Assembly: GCF_039555335.1 (NCBI RefSeq)
Contig: NC_092637.1
Span: forward strand, 41,556,990 to 41,620,989
DNA length: 64,000 bases
Direction: 5' to 3'
From: Amphiura filiformis
Lineage: Eukaryota > Echinodermata > Ophiuroidea > Amphilepidida > Amphiuridae
A program made the position numbers and the translations under genes. Every line of letters starts with the position of its first letter. The stretch's first letter is position 1. Positions 9,521-25,180 of this stretch are shown here, in pieces. Under the pieces are notes generated by a model. That model was not told where the DNA came from. It made no database searches and saw nothing but the letters and a program-made list of their open reading frames with translations.

Positions 9521-11195
9521 CATTGTCTTCATTACTATTATTGTTGCAAACCAGTGTCTCTTGAACTTTGTTAGCATATAGTACCCATCCAGCTTTATTA
9601 TGCTATATTGACAAGTTCGGGTCTGCTCACGATATCATGATCTATATCGTTTTTTATACCAATATGCTTATGTGTTCTCATAATTGTACATCTAATGTAT
9701 AGGCCTGTACTACTATACACAGCTTGACCTCATCGTACCATCATCTTTCAACATGATGATTAAGTAATTGTTTCCATTATTCATAGTAGTACTCGTTAGT
9801 GGCCAGTCTCCTTAAGGTTATACAAAGAAACGTATAAAAACGTATAAAAGACGTATAAAGTTGTTCTCTAAAACCGCGTTTTCTCAGCAATGAAATATCG
9901 CAGTGAGTCAAATGTTGGTGCATGGATGTATCTTTACATTATTTTTGTGTGTTTATACAAATTTTTAGAATCCGTTTGAAAATCCTTCGTTTAAATCATT
10001 TTTACGCACCATGTTCACAAGATCAAAAACGCGTTCCATGCAGTTTTTTTCAAATTTTTGCTCCGTATAAAACCACGCCGAGTGATTGTTTTCTCCTTTT
10101 TTGCATTGTACTACAAATCGACCAAAGAAATAATGTTGCCATGGGGAAGAACCAATTACAGTACCGATTAAATTTTATTAGCCCGTTTTTGGGAACAATT
10201 TTCGAGAATCTTGTACCACAAAACACTGTTATGTAACATTATCGATATCTGGATTGTGGTACGTTAATTTTGATTTCTAACTGCCTACATTATTTCTCCA
10301 ATGTCTGTCGCTTACTTTACCATTTGAATTTCACTCCAAATTTAAGCTACTTTTGCAAAAAACGAGGTTTTTCGCCATCGATACCTCCGACATTTACAGC
10401 GGTAATGAGCGTGTTTATCATAAGAGCCTGTTTACGCACTATTCCATAATAGTCAGTTTGAGATCAATCGATTTCATATGTCCCTTCAGTTGCTCAATCG
10501 GTTAGCGCGCCGGACTTATATGTTCGACTATATAATATTATACTTTTGAGCTGGAAAATTTGGTACGTGTTCGAGTCCCTACGTGGTCCATTCCGTTCAT
10601 TTTATTTTATTTTTCTCTCACTTTTTTTCTTTTTTTTGTTCGTTGCTTTCTTTCTGACTGCAGCGATTGATTGATTTTGCCCGTTTTTTTCATGATATAA
10701 TTCAGGAATTTTTAGGCTATTCTAGTCTAATAGGCGCGGCCTATGAATATATTTTTACAAATTCGATTAACAAAATATTGGTTGTTGGTTTTGTTATTGT
10801 TGTTGTAGTTATTGTTGTAGGCCTATATATTGCATAATCAGGGTATAAATAGGCCTACTAGGCCTATTATAGCATGGGAAGCATTGATTTATTTCACGAC
10901 AGATATCATTCAGGATAATTTTAAAATTGAAAATTTAGAAAATCCAAAGGAAAATTGCCGAAAACGGCTGCCCACAATCACCCCCCATCAGCCCATATGG
11001 TCCTATCATGGTCGCCCCTCCCTATCCCTGCAACATATAGGATGACTCACGAGCCGCGGTTTGTCCGTGGCCGGCCCTAGTTCAGATTGATACACTATTT
11101 TACGCGTGAGTTCATTCTTTTCTGCATGGCTGTTTCCATTATTAACTTACGCCCCTCTGGAATCAAGCCTTGAAAATCAATTGCATTTAACCTTA
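9521..11195. other. Non-coding stretch between repeat arrays
   Basis: There is no convincing gene here. It holds a short ACGTATAAA run (9831-9862), a degenerate tRNA-like sequence (10483-10590), a T/C-rich patch (10600-10650) and AGGCCTA-rich DNA (10810-10870). It probably consists of older inserted repeats. Confidence 0.5.
10483..10590 (+). pseudogene. Degenerate tRNA-like sequence, closest to tRNA-Ile(UAU) with an intron
   Basis: GCTCAATCGGTTAGCGCG matches an A box and D arm, ACTTATA matches the anticodon loop of tRNA-Ile(UAU), and GTTCGAGTCC matches a B box. About 30 extra bases after the anticodon would fit an intron or an insertion. The acceptor ends and T stem do not pair well, so this is a relic or the head of a tRNA-derived SINE rather than a working gene. 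Confidence 0.35.
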
Positions 11196-11480
11196 AATGA
11201 CATAATCGGTTTAGTCCCAGTCATCTGAATTGTATCGTCATTGTCATCATTCAAACCGTTGTATCCTCATTCAACTAGTATTCGTAAGAGCTCACACTCC
11301 ATGAATGACATAATTGGTTTTATTCCCGGTCATCTGATTTGTATTGTTCATTTGTCGTCATTCAAACCTTTATACTTTCATTCAACTAGTATTCGTAAGA
11401 GCTCATACTCCATGAATGACATAATTGGTTTTAGTCCCGGTCATCTGATTTGTATTATTCAACTGTCATCATTCAATATG
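11196..11480. repeat. Tandem repeat of about 110 bp, 2.6 copies
   Basis: AATGACATAATYGGTTTTA begins at about 11196, 11304 and 11415. Each copy continues with CCCGGTCATCTGA and CATTCAACTAGTATTCGTAA. The last copy is partial. Confidence 0.85.
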
Positions 11481-11953
11481 TATTGCATCTTTTCAATCAC
11501 CAACTTTTTCAGTGTTAATTCATTTCAGGTGTTCCGTCACACTGATGCATTTTATTTAAAGGACATTGTAGTTTAGGTATTTGACATGTATGTATTGTTA
11601 CTTTCTGATCCACACTTCACTGTTCACCGATTCGGTGCTACTCGAAGTTACATACAAATACACTCCTTTACTCACAGCTGGACTGTCATTAATACCTACT
11701 ACAATGTCTCTTTTAAACGGGACGTGAAATACTGTTTACCATAATTATCTGGTTGTCATAAACTATATGTTTTGATTACTTTACCATGAATTTATTATAT
11801 CTTCATGGTATTATAGTGTTACTGTCACATATCTTCTTCCTATGTTCCCTCAACATCAACTTTCTTTTCCAACCCACCAAATCCCGTTTTGCCACCTCAC
11901 AGATTTTTAATCTAATTTAATTTTCGGCCCGCACTTTTTGTCCCGTCTACACC
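11481..11953 (+). other. Leader region before LINE-B ORF2
   Basis: AT-rich sequence with no open frame of note, leading directly to the ORF2 start. I see nothing else. Confidence 0.4.
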
Positions 11954-14900
11954 ATGTCCGATTTGTCTAATTTTATGTCGGAACACCAATTTATTCCATC
12001 CCAATTCAACAGCGTACTCAATCCCCAATCCCAAACTTCAGATAACTCCTGTAATATTGACCATAACCTACAATGCGACTGTAAATACTATGATACTAGC
12101 TCAATCATTAATGAAGGTGCCCTCCGCCAAAATAATTTTTCACTATTCCATCACAACACCAGAAGCATAAACAAAAAAAAGCAAATACTATTGTGGACTA
12201 TATTTCTATTCTGAATCATGATTTTGATATTATAGGTTTTACAGAAACCTGGTTTAATTCAACTGACGAGTCCAATTTAATTGATCTTGACAACTATGAC
12301 AGAATAGACTGTTTACGCTCTGAAAGATCCGGCGGAGGTGCGTCCTTATTCATCCATTCTAAACATAATTTCATTCAAAGACCTGACCTTAAAATAAAAG
12401 CCCCTGACTGCGATTCTGTTTTCCTCGAAATTCCTGACAAAAATATAATCGTTGGCATTGTTTATAAACCAGACTATGTCGACTACCATCAATTCATTTC
12501 TGACCTAGAATCAACCCTGAACACTATTTCAAATGAAAGGAAAAAAGTTTTATACTAGGCGATTTTAATATTGATCTCTTAAAATTTGACCAAAGCCATC
12601 AGGTCAACACTTTCGTTAATCTTATGTACGCCTATTCTTTTTTCCCCTGCATTGATCGACCCACCCGAGTTTACACAACCAAGAACGGTACCACAATATC
12701 GCTAATCGATAACATTTTCACAAATGATGGCGATAAACAAATAACTTCTGGTAACCTGGTTACTGACCTCTCCGACCATTTCCCAAATTTTGTTTCTGTT
12801 AAAGGCCCTCGTTTTGATAATAGTTCTCAACCCACCACAAAACAAACCAGGCAATTAAGACCTAATAATATTAAAGGCTTTAAAAACTCCTTATCACTCG
12901 TGAATTGGGATTTTGTACTCCACGATGATAATCCCGAAAACTCTTACACGAAATTCATTAATAAAACCACTAGCTTATTAGATATCCACTGCCCAATAAA
13001 AACAACTAAAATGTCTAAACGTAAATCACCACGTAAGCCCTGGATCACCATAGGCCTTGTTAAATCAATTAGAACCAAAGATAAATTATATAAAAAGTAC
13101 ATCACTAAACCTACAGATGAAAATAAACTAAAATATACTAAATATAGAAATATACTAAATAACTTACTTCGTACAGCCAAAAAATCCCACATTACCGCCC
13201 AAATTGAATCAAATAAATTTAACATGAAGGAAACTTGGAAAACATTAAATAATCTTTTAGGTAGAAACAGGCGTTCCAAATTACCTGATTTCTTTAAAGA
13301 TAAAGATGGCAACAAAATTACCGATTCAACTGAAATAGCCGATAACTTCAATACCTTTTTTACCAACATAGGCACCAAATTAGCTCATAAAATAACTACT
13401 CCCGACGATGACTACATTTCTCCACTAAATTCAATAAATCAACATAACAGTATTTTCTTAAACCCAACATCTCCCGAGGAAATAATTGATATTACTAAAA
13501 ACTTAAGGATAGCAACAGCAGTGGCTTTGATAATATAAGTACTAAACTACTCAAAATAATAATCAATGAAATAGCCCCCGTTATCACACATATATTTAAT
13601 GGATCCCTAATAACGGGCATTGTCCCATCCCTACTTAAAATCGCCAAAGTAATACCAATTTTTAAATCGGGTGATAATCAGATTTGTAGTAACTATAGGC
13701 CAATTTCAATATTACCTGCTGTCTCGAAAATACTTGAAAAAATAATTTACACCCGGCTTTTTGACTTCATTGATAAAAATAATATTTTGAGCTCCCACCA
13801 ATATGGTTTCAGACCAAACAGGTCCACGTATATGGCAATCAATGATCTTTATTGCAAAATTACCAGTGTACTAGATGAAAAACTCCATAGTCTTGGAATA
13901 TTCCTAGACCTAAGCAAGGCCTTTGATACCCTCAACCATGATATCCTTCTCCACAAACTAAATAGTTACGGTATCAGAGGTCTTGCCAATCTCTGGATAA
14001 AAAACTATCTTTCAGAAAGAAAACAATATGTAGTTTATAACCATCAAAAATCTGCTGAAGGTGATATAATTTGCGGTGTCCCCCAGGGATCAATCCTTGG
14101 ACCACTTTTATTCCTTTTATATATAAACGACCTCCCACTCTCATCACCTTCATCCCATTTTATTATTTTTGCTGACGACACTAATATTCTTTTTTCCCAC
14201 AAAGACCCTGAACAATTAGAAAAAATAATTAATATAGAGCTTAAGAAAATTTCGAACTGGTTTAAACTAAATAAACTTTCATTAAATATAGATAAAACTA
14301 ACTTCATGATCTTTAAAAATAAATATAGCAATAAACCTGACCAAAATTTTAACATTGAAATTGACAATAAACACATTGAAAAAGTTGAAGTAACTAAATT
14401 TCTAGGAATCTTAATTGACAACAACCTCTCATGGAAGACCCATACCTCCCATATTTCTAAAATAGTCTCAAAGTATAATGGTATAATTAGAAAAGTCAGA
14501 CCCTTCTTAAACCAGGATTCCCTCCAAACATTGTATAACACTTTGGTCCTACCATACTTATCCTATTGTACTCTGGTATGGGGTGACAAAAATAATAGTA
14601 ATCTATAATCCCTCTTCATCATTAAAAAAAAATCATCAGAACTTGTACTTATTCCCTTTGGCTGGATCATACAACTCCTCTTTTCATTTCCTTAAAAAAA
14701 TTAAAAATCCGTGATATCTACACTTTTCAGCTTGCAACTCATATGTATCGTTACCACCATGACCTCCTCCCACACGACTTACCAAATAATCAGTTTATAA
14801 CCAATTCTGATGTCCATAATTACGCGACCAGACAGGCCCTTGACCTTTACATCGCGACAACAAATACCCAACTTGCAAAAAATACAATCAAAACCCAGGG

Positions 14901-15039
14901 ACCTACAATTTGGAATTCACTGAAAGACGAAATAAAAAACTCGCATTCCCTCTCTTCCTTTAAAAAAAGAATGACAAATCACATTTTAGATCAATATCAC
15001 TCTGAAAAAATCAATAACGAGTACGCATCAATCATGTAA
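11954..15039 (+). pseudogene. LINE-B ORF2 (endonuclease and reverse transcriptase), broken
   Basis: The coding signal passes through successive frames: 11954-12180, about 12180-12545, about 12550-13508, 13508-14608 and 14743-15039. The endonuclease shows FTETWFN, GGGASLFIH and LGDFNID. The RT shows SNYRPISILP, QYGFRPNRST, DLSKAFDTLNHDIL, GVPQGSILGPLLFLLYIND and FADDTNILF. Frame changes fall in A-runs near 12175 and 12545 and near 13508, and there is a stop at 14606-14608. There is no RNase H, which together with these motifs fits the CR1/L2/Crack/Daphne cluster. Confidence 0.85.
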
Positions 15040-15375
15040 ATTCCCTTATCCCCCTGCACCCTCGTTTTTCTGGATGTTCTAGTTTTATTCAAATCAATAT
15101 TTGTTTCATATTATTCATGAGGTACACGCATGTACCTAATATGACATCCTCTTCATGTTATTATTGTTTCATTGATACACTAGTTCACTAATTCTAGTTA
15201 AATTATTTATTCATTAATAGTTTTTTTTTTTCTAGTGTTATTATATTCGTTGCAACTTTGGGTGCCATCAGCCACACGCCTAGCGTTCTTGATGGCATCC
15301 ACATCTCATGTATTTAATATGTTTTTGCTAAACTTAAGATATTTACAATTTCTTGTATTTGATAAACTGTATTTA

Positions 15376-16342
<967 letters not shown>

Positions 16343-16358
16343 GGCTCTGAAAAGAGCC
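16343..16358 (-). terminator. Histone 3' stem-loop of H2B, unit 1
   Basis: The sense strand is GGCTCTTTTCAGAGCC then ACCA. CCAAAAAGAGATATG follows about 12 bases later and resembles the U7-binding histone downstream element. SLBP and U7 snRNP direct cleavage at such sites, giving non-polyadenylated mRNA. Confidence 0.95.
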
Positions 16359-16381
16359 GTTTGTTTTTATGCAAAGCACAT

Positions 16382-16753
16382 TTACTTGGAGGTTGTATAT
16401 TTGGTGACAGCCTTTGTGCCTTCGCTGACAGCGTGTTTGGCCAGCTCTCCAGGTAGAAGAAGGCGGACAGCGGTCTGTACCTCTCGGCTGCTGATCGTGG
16501 ATTTCTTGTTGTAATTAGCTAGGCGAGAAGCTTCCCCGGCGATGCGCTCGAAGATGTCGTTGACGAAACTGTTCATGATGCTCATGGCACGGCTTGATAT
16601 ACCAGTGTCTGGATGAACCTGCTTCAACACCTTGTAGATGTAGATACCGTAGCTTTCCTTTCTGCGCCTACGTCTTTTACCAGCAACCCCGGCTGGGCGA
16701 CCCCGAGCCTTTCCTGCTTTCTTCGCACCTTTACCACTTGCTTTGGGAGACAT
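16382..16753 (-). CDS. Histone H2B, unit 1
   Basis: An intact 123-residue core histone that pairs with H2A in the nucleosome. A short basic tail ([19 protein letters not shown]) is followed by a run of six arginines and lysine. The histone fold starts at [19 protein letters not shown], and the C-terminal helix ends AVTKYTTSK. The start lies 25-31 bp downstream of a cap-like TCATTCT. H2A is transcribed divergently from the shared intergenic region. All intact array copies encode the same protein. Confidence 0.98.
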   Translation of the reverse strand: MSPKASGKGAKKAGKARGRPAGVAGKRRRRRKESYGIYIYKVLKQVHPDTGISSRAMSIMNSFVNDIFERIAGEASRLANYNKKSTISSREVQTAVRLLLPGELAKHAVSEGTKAVTKYTTSK

Positions 16754-17873
<1,120 letters not shown>

Positions 17874-17902
17874 ACTTCTGTCATTTTCCCCCATAAACAA
17901 AC

Positions 17903-17918
17903 GGCTCTTTTCAGAGCC
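17903..17918 (+). terminator. Histone 3' stem-loop of H2A, unit 1
   Basis: GGCTCTTTTCAGAGCC then ACCA, 30 bp after the stop codon. A purine-rich CCCAAAAGAGAGATG follows as the likely U7 target. Confidence 0.95.
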
Positions 17919-18417
17919 ACCAAAACTCCCAAAAGAGAGATGATTGTGTTGTATACAAGATATAAATAAATATTAAGATAGTAAAAGTAAGGTCTTTAAT
18001 ACTATAAGTAATAACTAGTCTTTATAAATAAATAAACAAACATTACTATTATATTACACGCGTCACAGTATAAAGTTAATAATGCCTATCGGTATTGTGA
18101 TTTTGTATCTAGTGTTGTTTGAACATGACTGTATCATATAGCAATTTGTGTTCAGTATGAAGAAATCAAGTATTTGCCACATAGTTGTTGTCATTTTATT
18201 TACACTCTCCTTTTTACACATTCAGCGTCCGTCATTTTAGCTACTTACAATATTTTGCAAGACGAATGAAGCTAAACACTTTCATTTCATTTTTCCCCCT
18301 GTCCTAATAATTACATATTGTTTACATATTGACTGACATTCATTTAATCTACGTTTGTTTTATTACTACAGTGCTTTGACACTTAAAGGACCATTATCTC
18401 ATTTTGGAAAATGTGGT
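17919..18417. other. H2A-H1 convergent spacer, unit 1
   Basis: An AT-rich 3'-to-3' spacer with no gene. Its sequence is nearly the same in all units, with small base changes such as ACACGCGTCACAGT versus ACGCGCGTCACACT. Confidence 0.7.
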
Positions 18418-18433
18418 GGCTCTGAAAAGAGCC
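18418..18433 (-). terminator. Histone 3' stem-loop of H1, unit 1
   Basis: Sense-strand GGCTCTTTTCAGAGCC then ACCA. The downstream element is the weaker CCAAAATGAGATAATGG. Confidence 0.95.
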
Positions 18434-18463
18434 GTTTGTTTTTGACACTGCGGTGACACAGGT

Positions 18464-19081
18464 TTACTTCTTCTTGGGTGCTGTCTTCTTTGTCTTCGTG
18501 GCAGTCTTCTTCTTAACAGGTGTTTTCTTTGCTGGCTTCTTTGTCGCTGCTTTCTTCGCTGGCTTTGCAGTCTTCTTTGGTGTGACTTTCTTAGCGGCTT
18601 TCTTTGTAGACTTCTTCTTCGTTGTCGTCTTCTTGACAGTCTTCTTTGTTGCTGCTGTCTTCTTTGCCTTTGCTGCCTCCTTCTTTGCCTTCAGCTTAGC
18701 TGCTTTCTTGACCTTCGCTGCCTCTCTTTTCTCCTTCTTCTTTTCGGCGGCTGCCTTCTTGCGTGCTGCTGCTTTAGCCTTAATCGCCTTTTCCTTTTCT
18801 GCGTCAGCTTTCTTGGTTCCCAGTTTGAAAGAACCACTGGCTCCCTGTCCTTTTACCTGGACCAGGCTGCCCTTGGTTACACAAGACTTCAAGGCTTTGT
18901 TGATGTGCGAGTTCAGCTTCTCAATGTCGCACTTGTAGTTTGCAGCGATGTATTTCTTGATGGCTGAAACAGACGACCCTTTCTTTTCTTTCAGAGCACC
19001 GACGGCGGCGACGACCATGTCAGGACATGGTGGATGAGCACGGGGCTTAGCGACCTTCTTGGTTTTCTGAGCAGTAGCCAT
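18464..19081 (-). CDS. Linker histone H1, unit 1
   Basis: An intact 205-residue protein. Residues about 17-88 are the winged-helix globular domain ([60 protein letters not shown]). The rest is a Lys/Ala-rich C-terminal tail with many KKAAAKK and TPKK-like steps that binds linker DNA. The single copy per unit stands between H2A and H3. Confidence 0.97.
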   Translation of the reverse strand: MATAQKTKKVAKPRAHPPCPDMVVAAVGALKEKKGSSVSAIKKYIAANYKCDIEKLNSHINKALKSCVTKGSLVQVKGQGASGSFKLGTKKADAEKEKAIKAKAAARKKAAAEKKKEKREAAKVKKAAKLKAKKEAAKAKKTAATKKTVKKTTTKKKSTKKAAKKVTPKKTAKPAKKAATKKPAKKTPVKKKTATKTKKTAPKKK

Positions 19082-19884
19082 GGTTGACGATATGAGTATC
19101 TTGCACGTTTTTCAACTAGTGAAACAACAGTAATAAAGTACACGCTGTTGCGATGCGACTTCTATATCATCATTGCGGACGTGCGTGAAATCGCCGGATT
19201 CGTGATCTCGTGCAGCGCCATTTTTGGTGCATTTCCCCACAAGATGTGCTTGATGTCAAGCCAAAAAATGCAATTTCTACACAAATAAACCTTTCAGATT
19301 ACTTTCAAATGACGGATACGTTTAGAGATAAATGTGCACAATCTTATTTTACACTTTGCGACTATGCATCGGTTTATTTTCGCTAATGACAGAACGGATT
19401 GGTCGTGCATGTATTAAAATAACACCTATGTGACCCAACATTTTCATGATGTTTGCCCTGTCAAACAAAACTGTTACATACTCCCTTCACCATAATAAAA
19501 AACACGAGTTTATTCAACCAGAGGAACTTTAAATTGTTTTCAAATCCATGCGCTATGCTGCATTTAGAGTTCCCAAAGGAGATGGTATAAAACACAACAT
19601 GTATCTCCCCATCATCCCATCCGACAACTATTCTAGTATGGAACTTTTGATTTTATAAGCACAACATTGACATGTGTGTACTTTCAGAAATGTAATAGGC
19701 CTAGTATAATAAGTGATTTTTCAAATTCCATGCCGTCTTACCGCCATGTTCTACCATATTGCTATATTTATCTGTATTATTCGTTTACTTGATTTTCTAT
19801 TTTCCTATTTACTCTATTTACTTATTTACTTTATGTCTATTACTTTACTAACACATTGTCATCTCTCTTTTTTGAAGTTGTGGT
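19082..19884 (-). promoter_or_regulatory. H1 promoter and H1-H3 spacer, unit 1
   Basis: The motif ATTGCGGACGTGCGTGAAA (19172-19190) is shared with the H4 promoter, and a weak TATA-like GATATAGAAG (minus strand) lies just before it. The remaining 600 bp are AT-rich spacer without a gene. The site ATAAATG near 19330 is where the 8.66 kb insert lies in unit 2. Confidence 0.8.
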
Positions 19885-19900
19885 GGCTCTGAAAAGAGCC
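19885..19900 (-). terminator. Histone 3' stem-loop of H3, unit 1
   Basis: Sense-strand GGCTCTTTTCAGAGCC then ACCA; the downstream element is TTCAAAAAAGAGAGATGAC. Confidence 0.95.
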
Positions 19901-19926
19901 GTTTGAATTTTGAAGAGTTTTTCCGC

Positions 19927-20824
<898 letters not shown>

Positions 20825-20840
20825 GGCTCTGAAAAGAGCC
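20825..20840 (-). terminator. Histone 3' stem-loop of H4, unit 1
   Basis: Sense-strand GGCTCTTTTCAGAGCC then ACCA. The deletion in this unit removes the usual CCAAAAAGAGAAATG downstream element and leaves AACAGAAACCGAC, so U7-dependent processing may be impaired. Confidence 0.9.
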
Positions 20841-20873
20841 GTTTGTTTTTAGGGAAGCGGTAGTTTCTTGAGT

Positions 20874-21896
<1,023 letters not shown>

Positions 21897-21912
21897 GGCT
21901 CTGAAAAGAGCC
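21897..21912 (-). terminator. Histone 3' stem-loop of H2B, unit 2
   Basis: Consensus stem-loop, ACCA and downstream CCAAAAAGAGATATG. Confidence 0.95.
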
Positions 21913-21934
21913 GTTTGTTTTATGTAAAGCACAT

Positions 21935-22306
21935 TTACTTGGAGGTTGTATATTTGGTGACAGCCTTTGTGCCTTCGCTGACAGCGTGTTTGGCCAGCTC
22001 TCCAGGTAGAAGAAGGCGGACAGCGGTCTGTACCTCTCGGCTGCTGATCGTGGATTTCTTGTTGTAATTAGCTAGGCGAGAAGCTTCCCCGGCGATGCGC
22101 TCGAAGATGTCGTTGACGAAACTGTTCATGATGCTCATGGCACGGCTTGATATACCAGTGTCTGGATGAACCTGCTTCAACACCTTGTAGATGTAGATAC
22201 CGTAGCTTTCCTTTCTGCGCCTACGTCTTTTACCAGCAACCCCGGCTGGGCGACCCCGAGCCTTTCCTGCTTTCTTCGCACCTTTACCACTTGCTTTGGG
22301 AGACAT
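21935..22306 (-). CDS. Histone H2B, unit 2
   Basis: Intact, 123 residues, the same protein as in unit 1. It lies in the most regular part of the array, before the large insert of this unit. Confidence 0.98.
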   Translation of the reverse strand: MSPKASGKGAKKAGKARGRPAGVAGKRRRRRKESYGIYIYKVLKQVHPDTGISSRAMSIMNSFVNDIFERIAGEASRLANYNKKSTISSREVQTAVRLLLPGELAKHAVSEGTKAVTKYTTSK

Positions 22307-23430
<1,124 letters not shown>

Positions 23431-23459
23431 ACTTCTGTCATTTTCCCCCATAAACAAAC

Positions 23460-23475
23460 GGCTCTTTTCAGAGCC
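23460..23475 (+). terminator. Histone 3' stem-loop of H2A, unit 2
   Basis: Consensus stem-loop and ACCA, with CCCAAAAAGAGAGATG downstream. Confidence 0.95.
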
Positions 23476-23976
23476 ACCAAAACTCCCAAAAAGAGAGATG
23501 ATTGTGTTGTATACAAGATATAAATAAATATTAAGATAGTTAAAGTAAGGTCTTTAATACTATAAGTAATAACTAGTCTTTATAAATAAATAAACAAACA
23601 TTACTATTATATTACGCGCGTCACACTATAAAGTTAATAATGCCTATCGGTATTGTGATTTTGTATCTAGTGTTGTTTGAACATGACTGTATCATATAGC
23701 AATTTGTGTTCAGTATGAAGAAATCAAGTATTTGCCACATAGTTGTTGTCATTTTATTTACACTCTCCTTTTTACACATTCAGCGTCCGTCATTTTAGCT
23801 ACTTACAATATTTTGCAAGACGAATGAAGCTAAACACTTTCATTTCATTTTTTCCCCTGTCCTAATAATTACATATTGTTTACATATTGACTGACATTCA
23901 TTTAATCTACGTTTGTTTTTATTACTACAGTGCTTTGACACTTAAAGGACCATTATCTCATTTTGGAAAATGTGGT
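23476..23976. other. H2A-H1 convergent spacer, unit 2
   Basis: AT-rich, no gene, same organisation as unit 1. Confidence 0.7.
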
Positions 23977-23992
23977 GGCTCTGAAAAGAGCC
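23977..23992 (-). terminator. Histone 3' stem-loop of H1, unit 2
   Basis: Consensus stem-loop and ACCA. Confidence 0.95.
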
Positions 23993-24022
23993 GTTTGTTT
24001 TTGACACTGCGGTGACACAGGT

Positions 24023-24640
24023 TTACTTCTTCTTGGGTGCTGTCTTCTTTGTCTTCGTGGCAGTCTTCTTCTTAACAGGTGTTTTCTTTGCTGGCTTCTT
24101 TGTCGCTGCTTTCTTCGCTGGCTTTGCAGTCTTCTTTGGTGTGACTTTCTTAGCGGCTTTCTTTGTAGACTTCTTCTTCGTTGTCGTCTTCTTGACAGTC
24201 TTCTTTGTTGCTGCTGTCTTCTTTGCCTTTGCTGCCTCCTTCTTTGCCTTCAGCTTAGCTGCTTTCTTGACCTTTGCTGCCTCTCTTTTCTCCTTCTTCT
24301 TTTCGGCGGCTGCCTTCTTGCGTGCTGCTGCTTTAGCCTTAATCGCCTTTTCCTTTTCTGCGTCAGCTTTCTTGGTTCCCAGTTTGAAAGAACCACTGGC
24401 TCCCTGTCCTTTTACCTGGACCAGGCTGCCCTTGGTTACACAAGACTTCAAGGCTTTGTTGATGTGCGAGTTCAGCTTCTCAATGTCGCACTTGTAGTTT
24501 GCAGCGATGTATTTCTTGATGGCTGAAACAGACGACCCTTTCTTTTCTTTCAGAGCACCGACGGCGGCGACGACCATGTCAGGACATGGTGGATGAGCAC
24601 GGGGCTTAGCGACCTTCTTGGTTTTCTGAGCAGTAGCCAT
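24023..24640 (-). CDS. Linker histone H1, unit 2
   Basis: Intact, 205 residues, the same protein as unit 1. Its 5' side faces the 8.66 kb insert, which begins about 250 bp upstream of the start codon, beyond the H1 promoter motif. Confidence 0.97.
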   Translation of the reverse strand: MATAQKTKKVAKPRAHPPCPDMVVAAVGALKEKKGSSVSAIKKYIAANYKCDIEKLNSHINKALKSCVTKGSLVQVKGQGASGSFKLGTKKADAEKEKAIKAKAAARKKAAAEKKKEKREAAKVKKAAKLKAKKEAAKAKKTAATKKTVKKTTTKKKSTKKAAKKVTPKKTAKPAKKAATKKPAKKTPVKKKTATKTKKTAPKKK

Positions 24641-24893
24641 GGTTGACGATATGAGTATCTTGCACGTTTTTCAACTAGTGAAACAACAGTAATAAAGTAC
24701 ACGCTGTTGCGATGCGACTTCTATATCATCATTGCGGACGTGCGTGAAATCGCCGGATTCGTGATCTCGTGCAGCGCCATTTTTGGTTCATTTCCCCACA
24801 AGCTGTGCTTGATGTCAAGCCAAAAAATGCAATTTCTACACAAATAAACCTTTCAGATTACTTTCAAATGACGGATACGTTTAGAGATAAATG
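24641..24893 (-). promoter_or_regulatory. H1 promoter, unit 2
   Basis: The shared H1/H4 motif is at 24731-24749. The spacer is cut by the large insert at ATAAATG (24887-24893). Confidence 0.85.
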
Positions 24894-24919
24894 CATGTAT
24901 GTAATATACCGTATTTCAT

Positions 24920-25180
24920 GAGTTTACGCAGAAAAATGCGCATGCGGGAAATGGTGATATCATGAGTTTGCGCATCCCAAAGCTGCTCAAACCCAGCAAT
25001 TCCTTGATATGCGCAGCTCTTAAAAGCTGCGTCCTTTTGATTTCCTGAGTTTGCGCATCATGCTCAAACTCGGGAAATCTATGTTTTGCGCATCGTGCTC
25101 AAACTCAGGAAATCTATGTTTTGAGCATCTGCGCATTCATGGGAATTTCCTAGTTTGCGCACGACCTAGTCTCTTTTTGC
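24920..25180. repeat. Left-end hairpin cluster of the 8.66 kb insert
   Basis: Repeated GAGTTTGCGCATC and GCTCAAACTCRGGAAATC motifs. The best hairpin is 25039-25079, with 15-bp arms, one mismatch and an 11-base loop. Confidence 0.8.

Noticed and set aside
18453-18938. A Phe/Val/Ala-rich hydrophobic 161-residue frame opposite H1, seen in every unit
   Set aside because: It is the antisense shadow of the Lys/Ala-rich H1 tail. There is no independent evidence for a gene.
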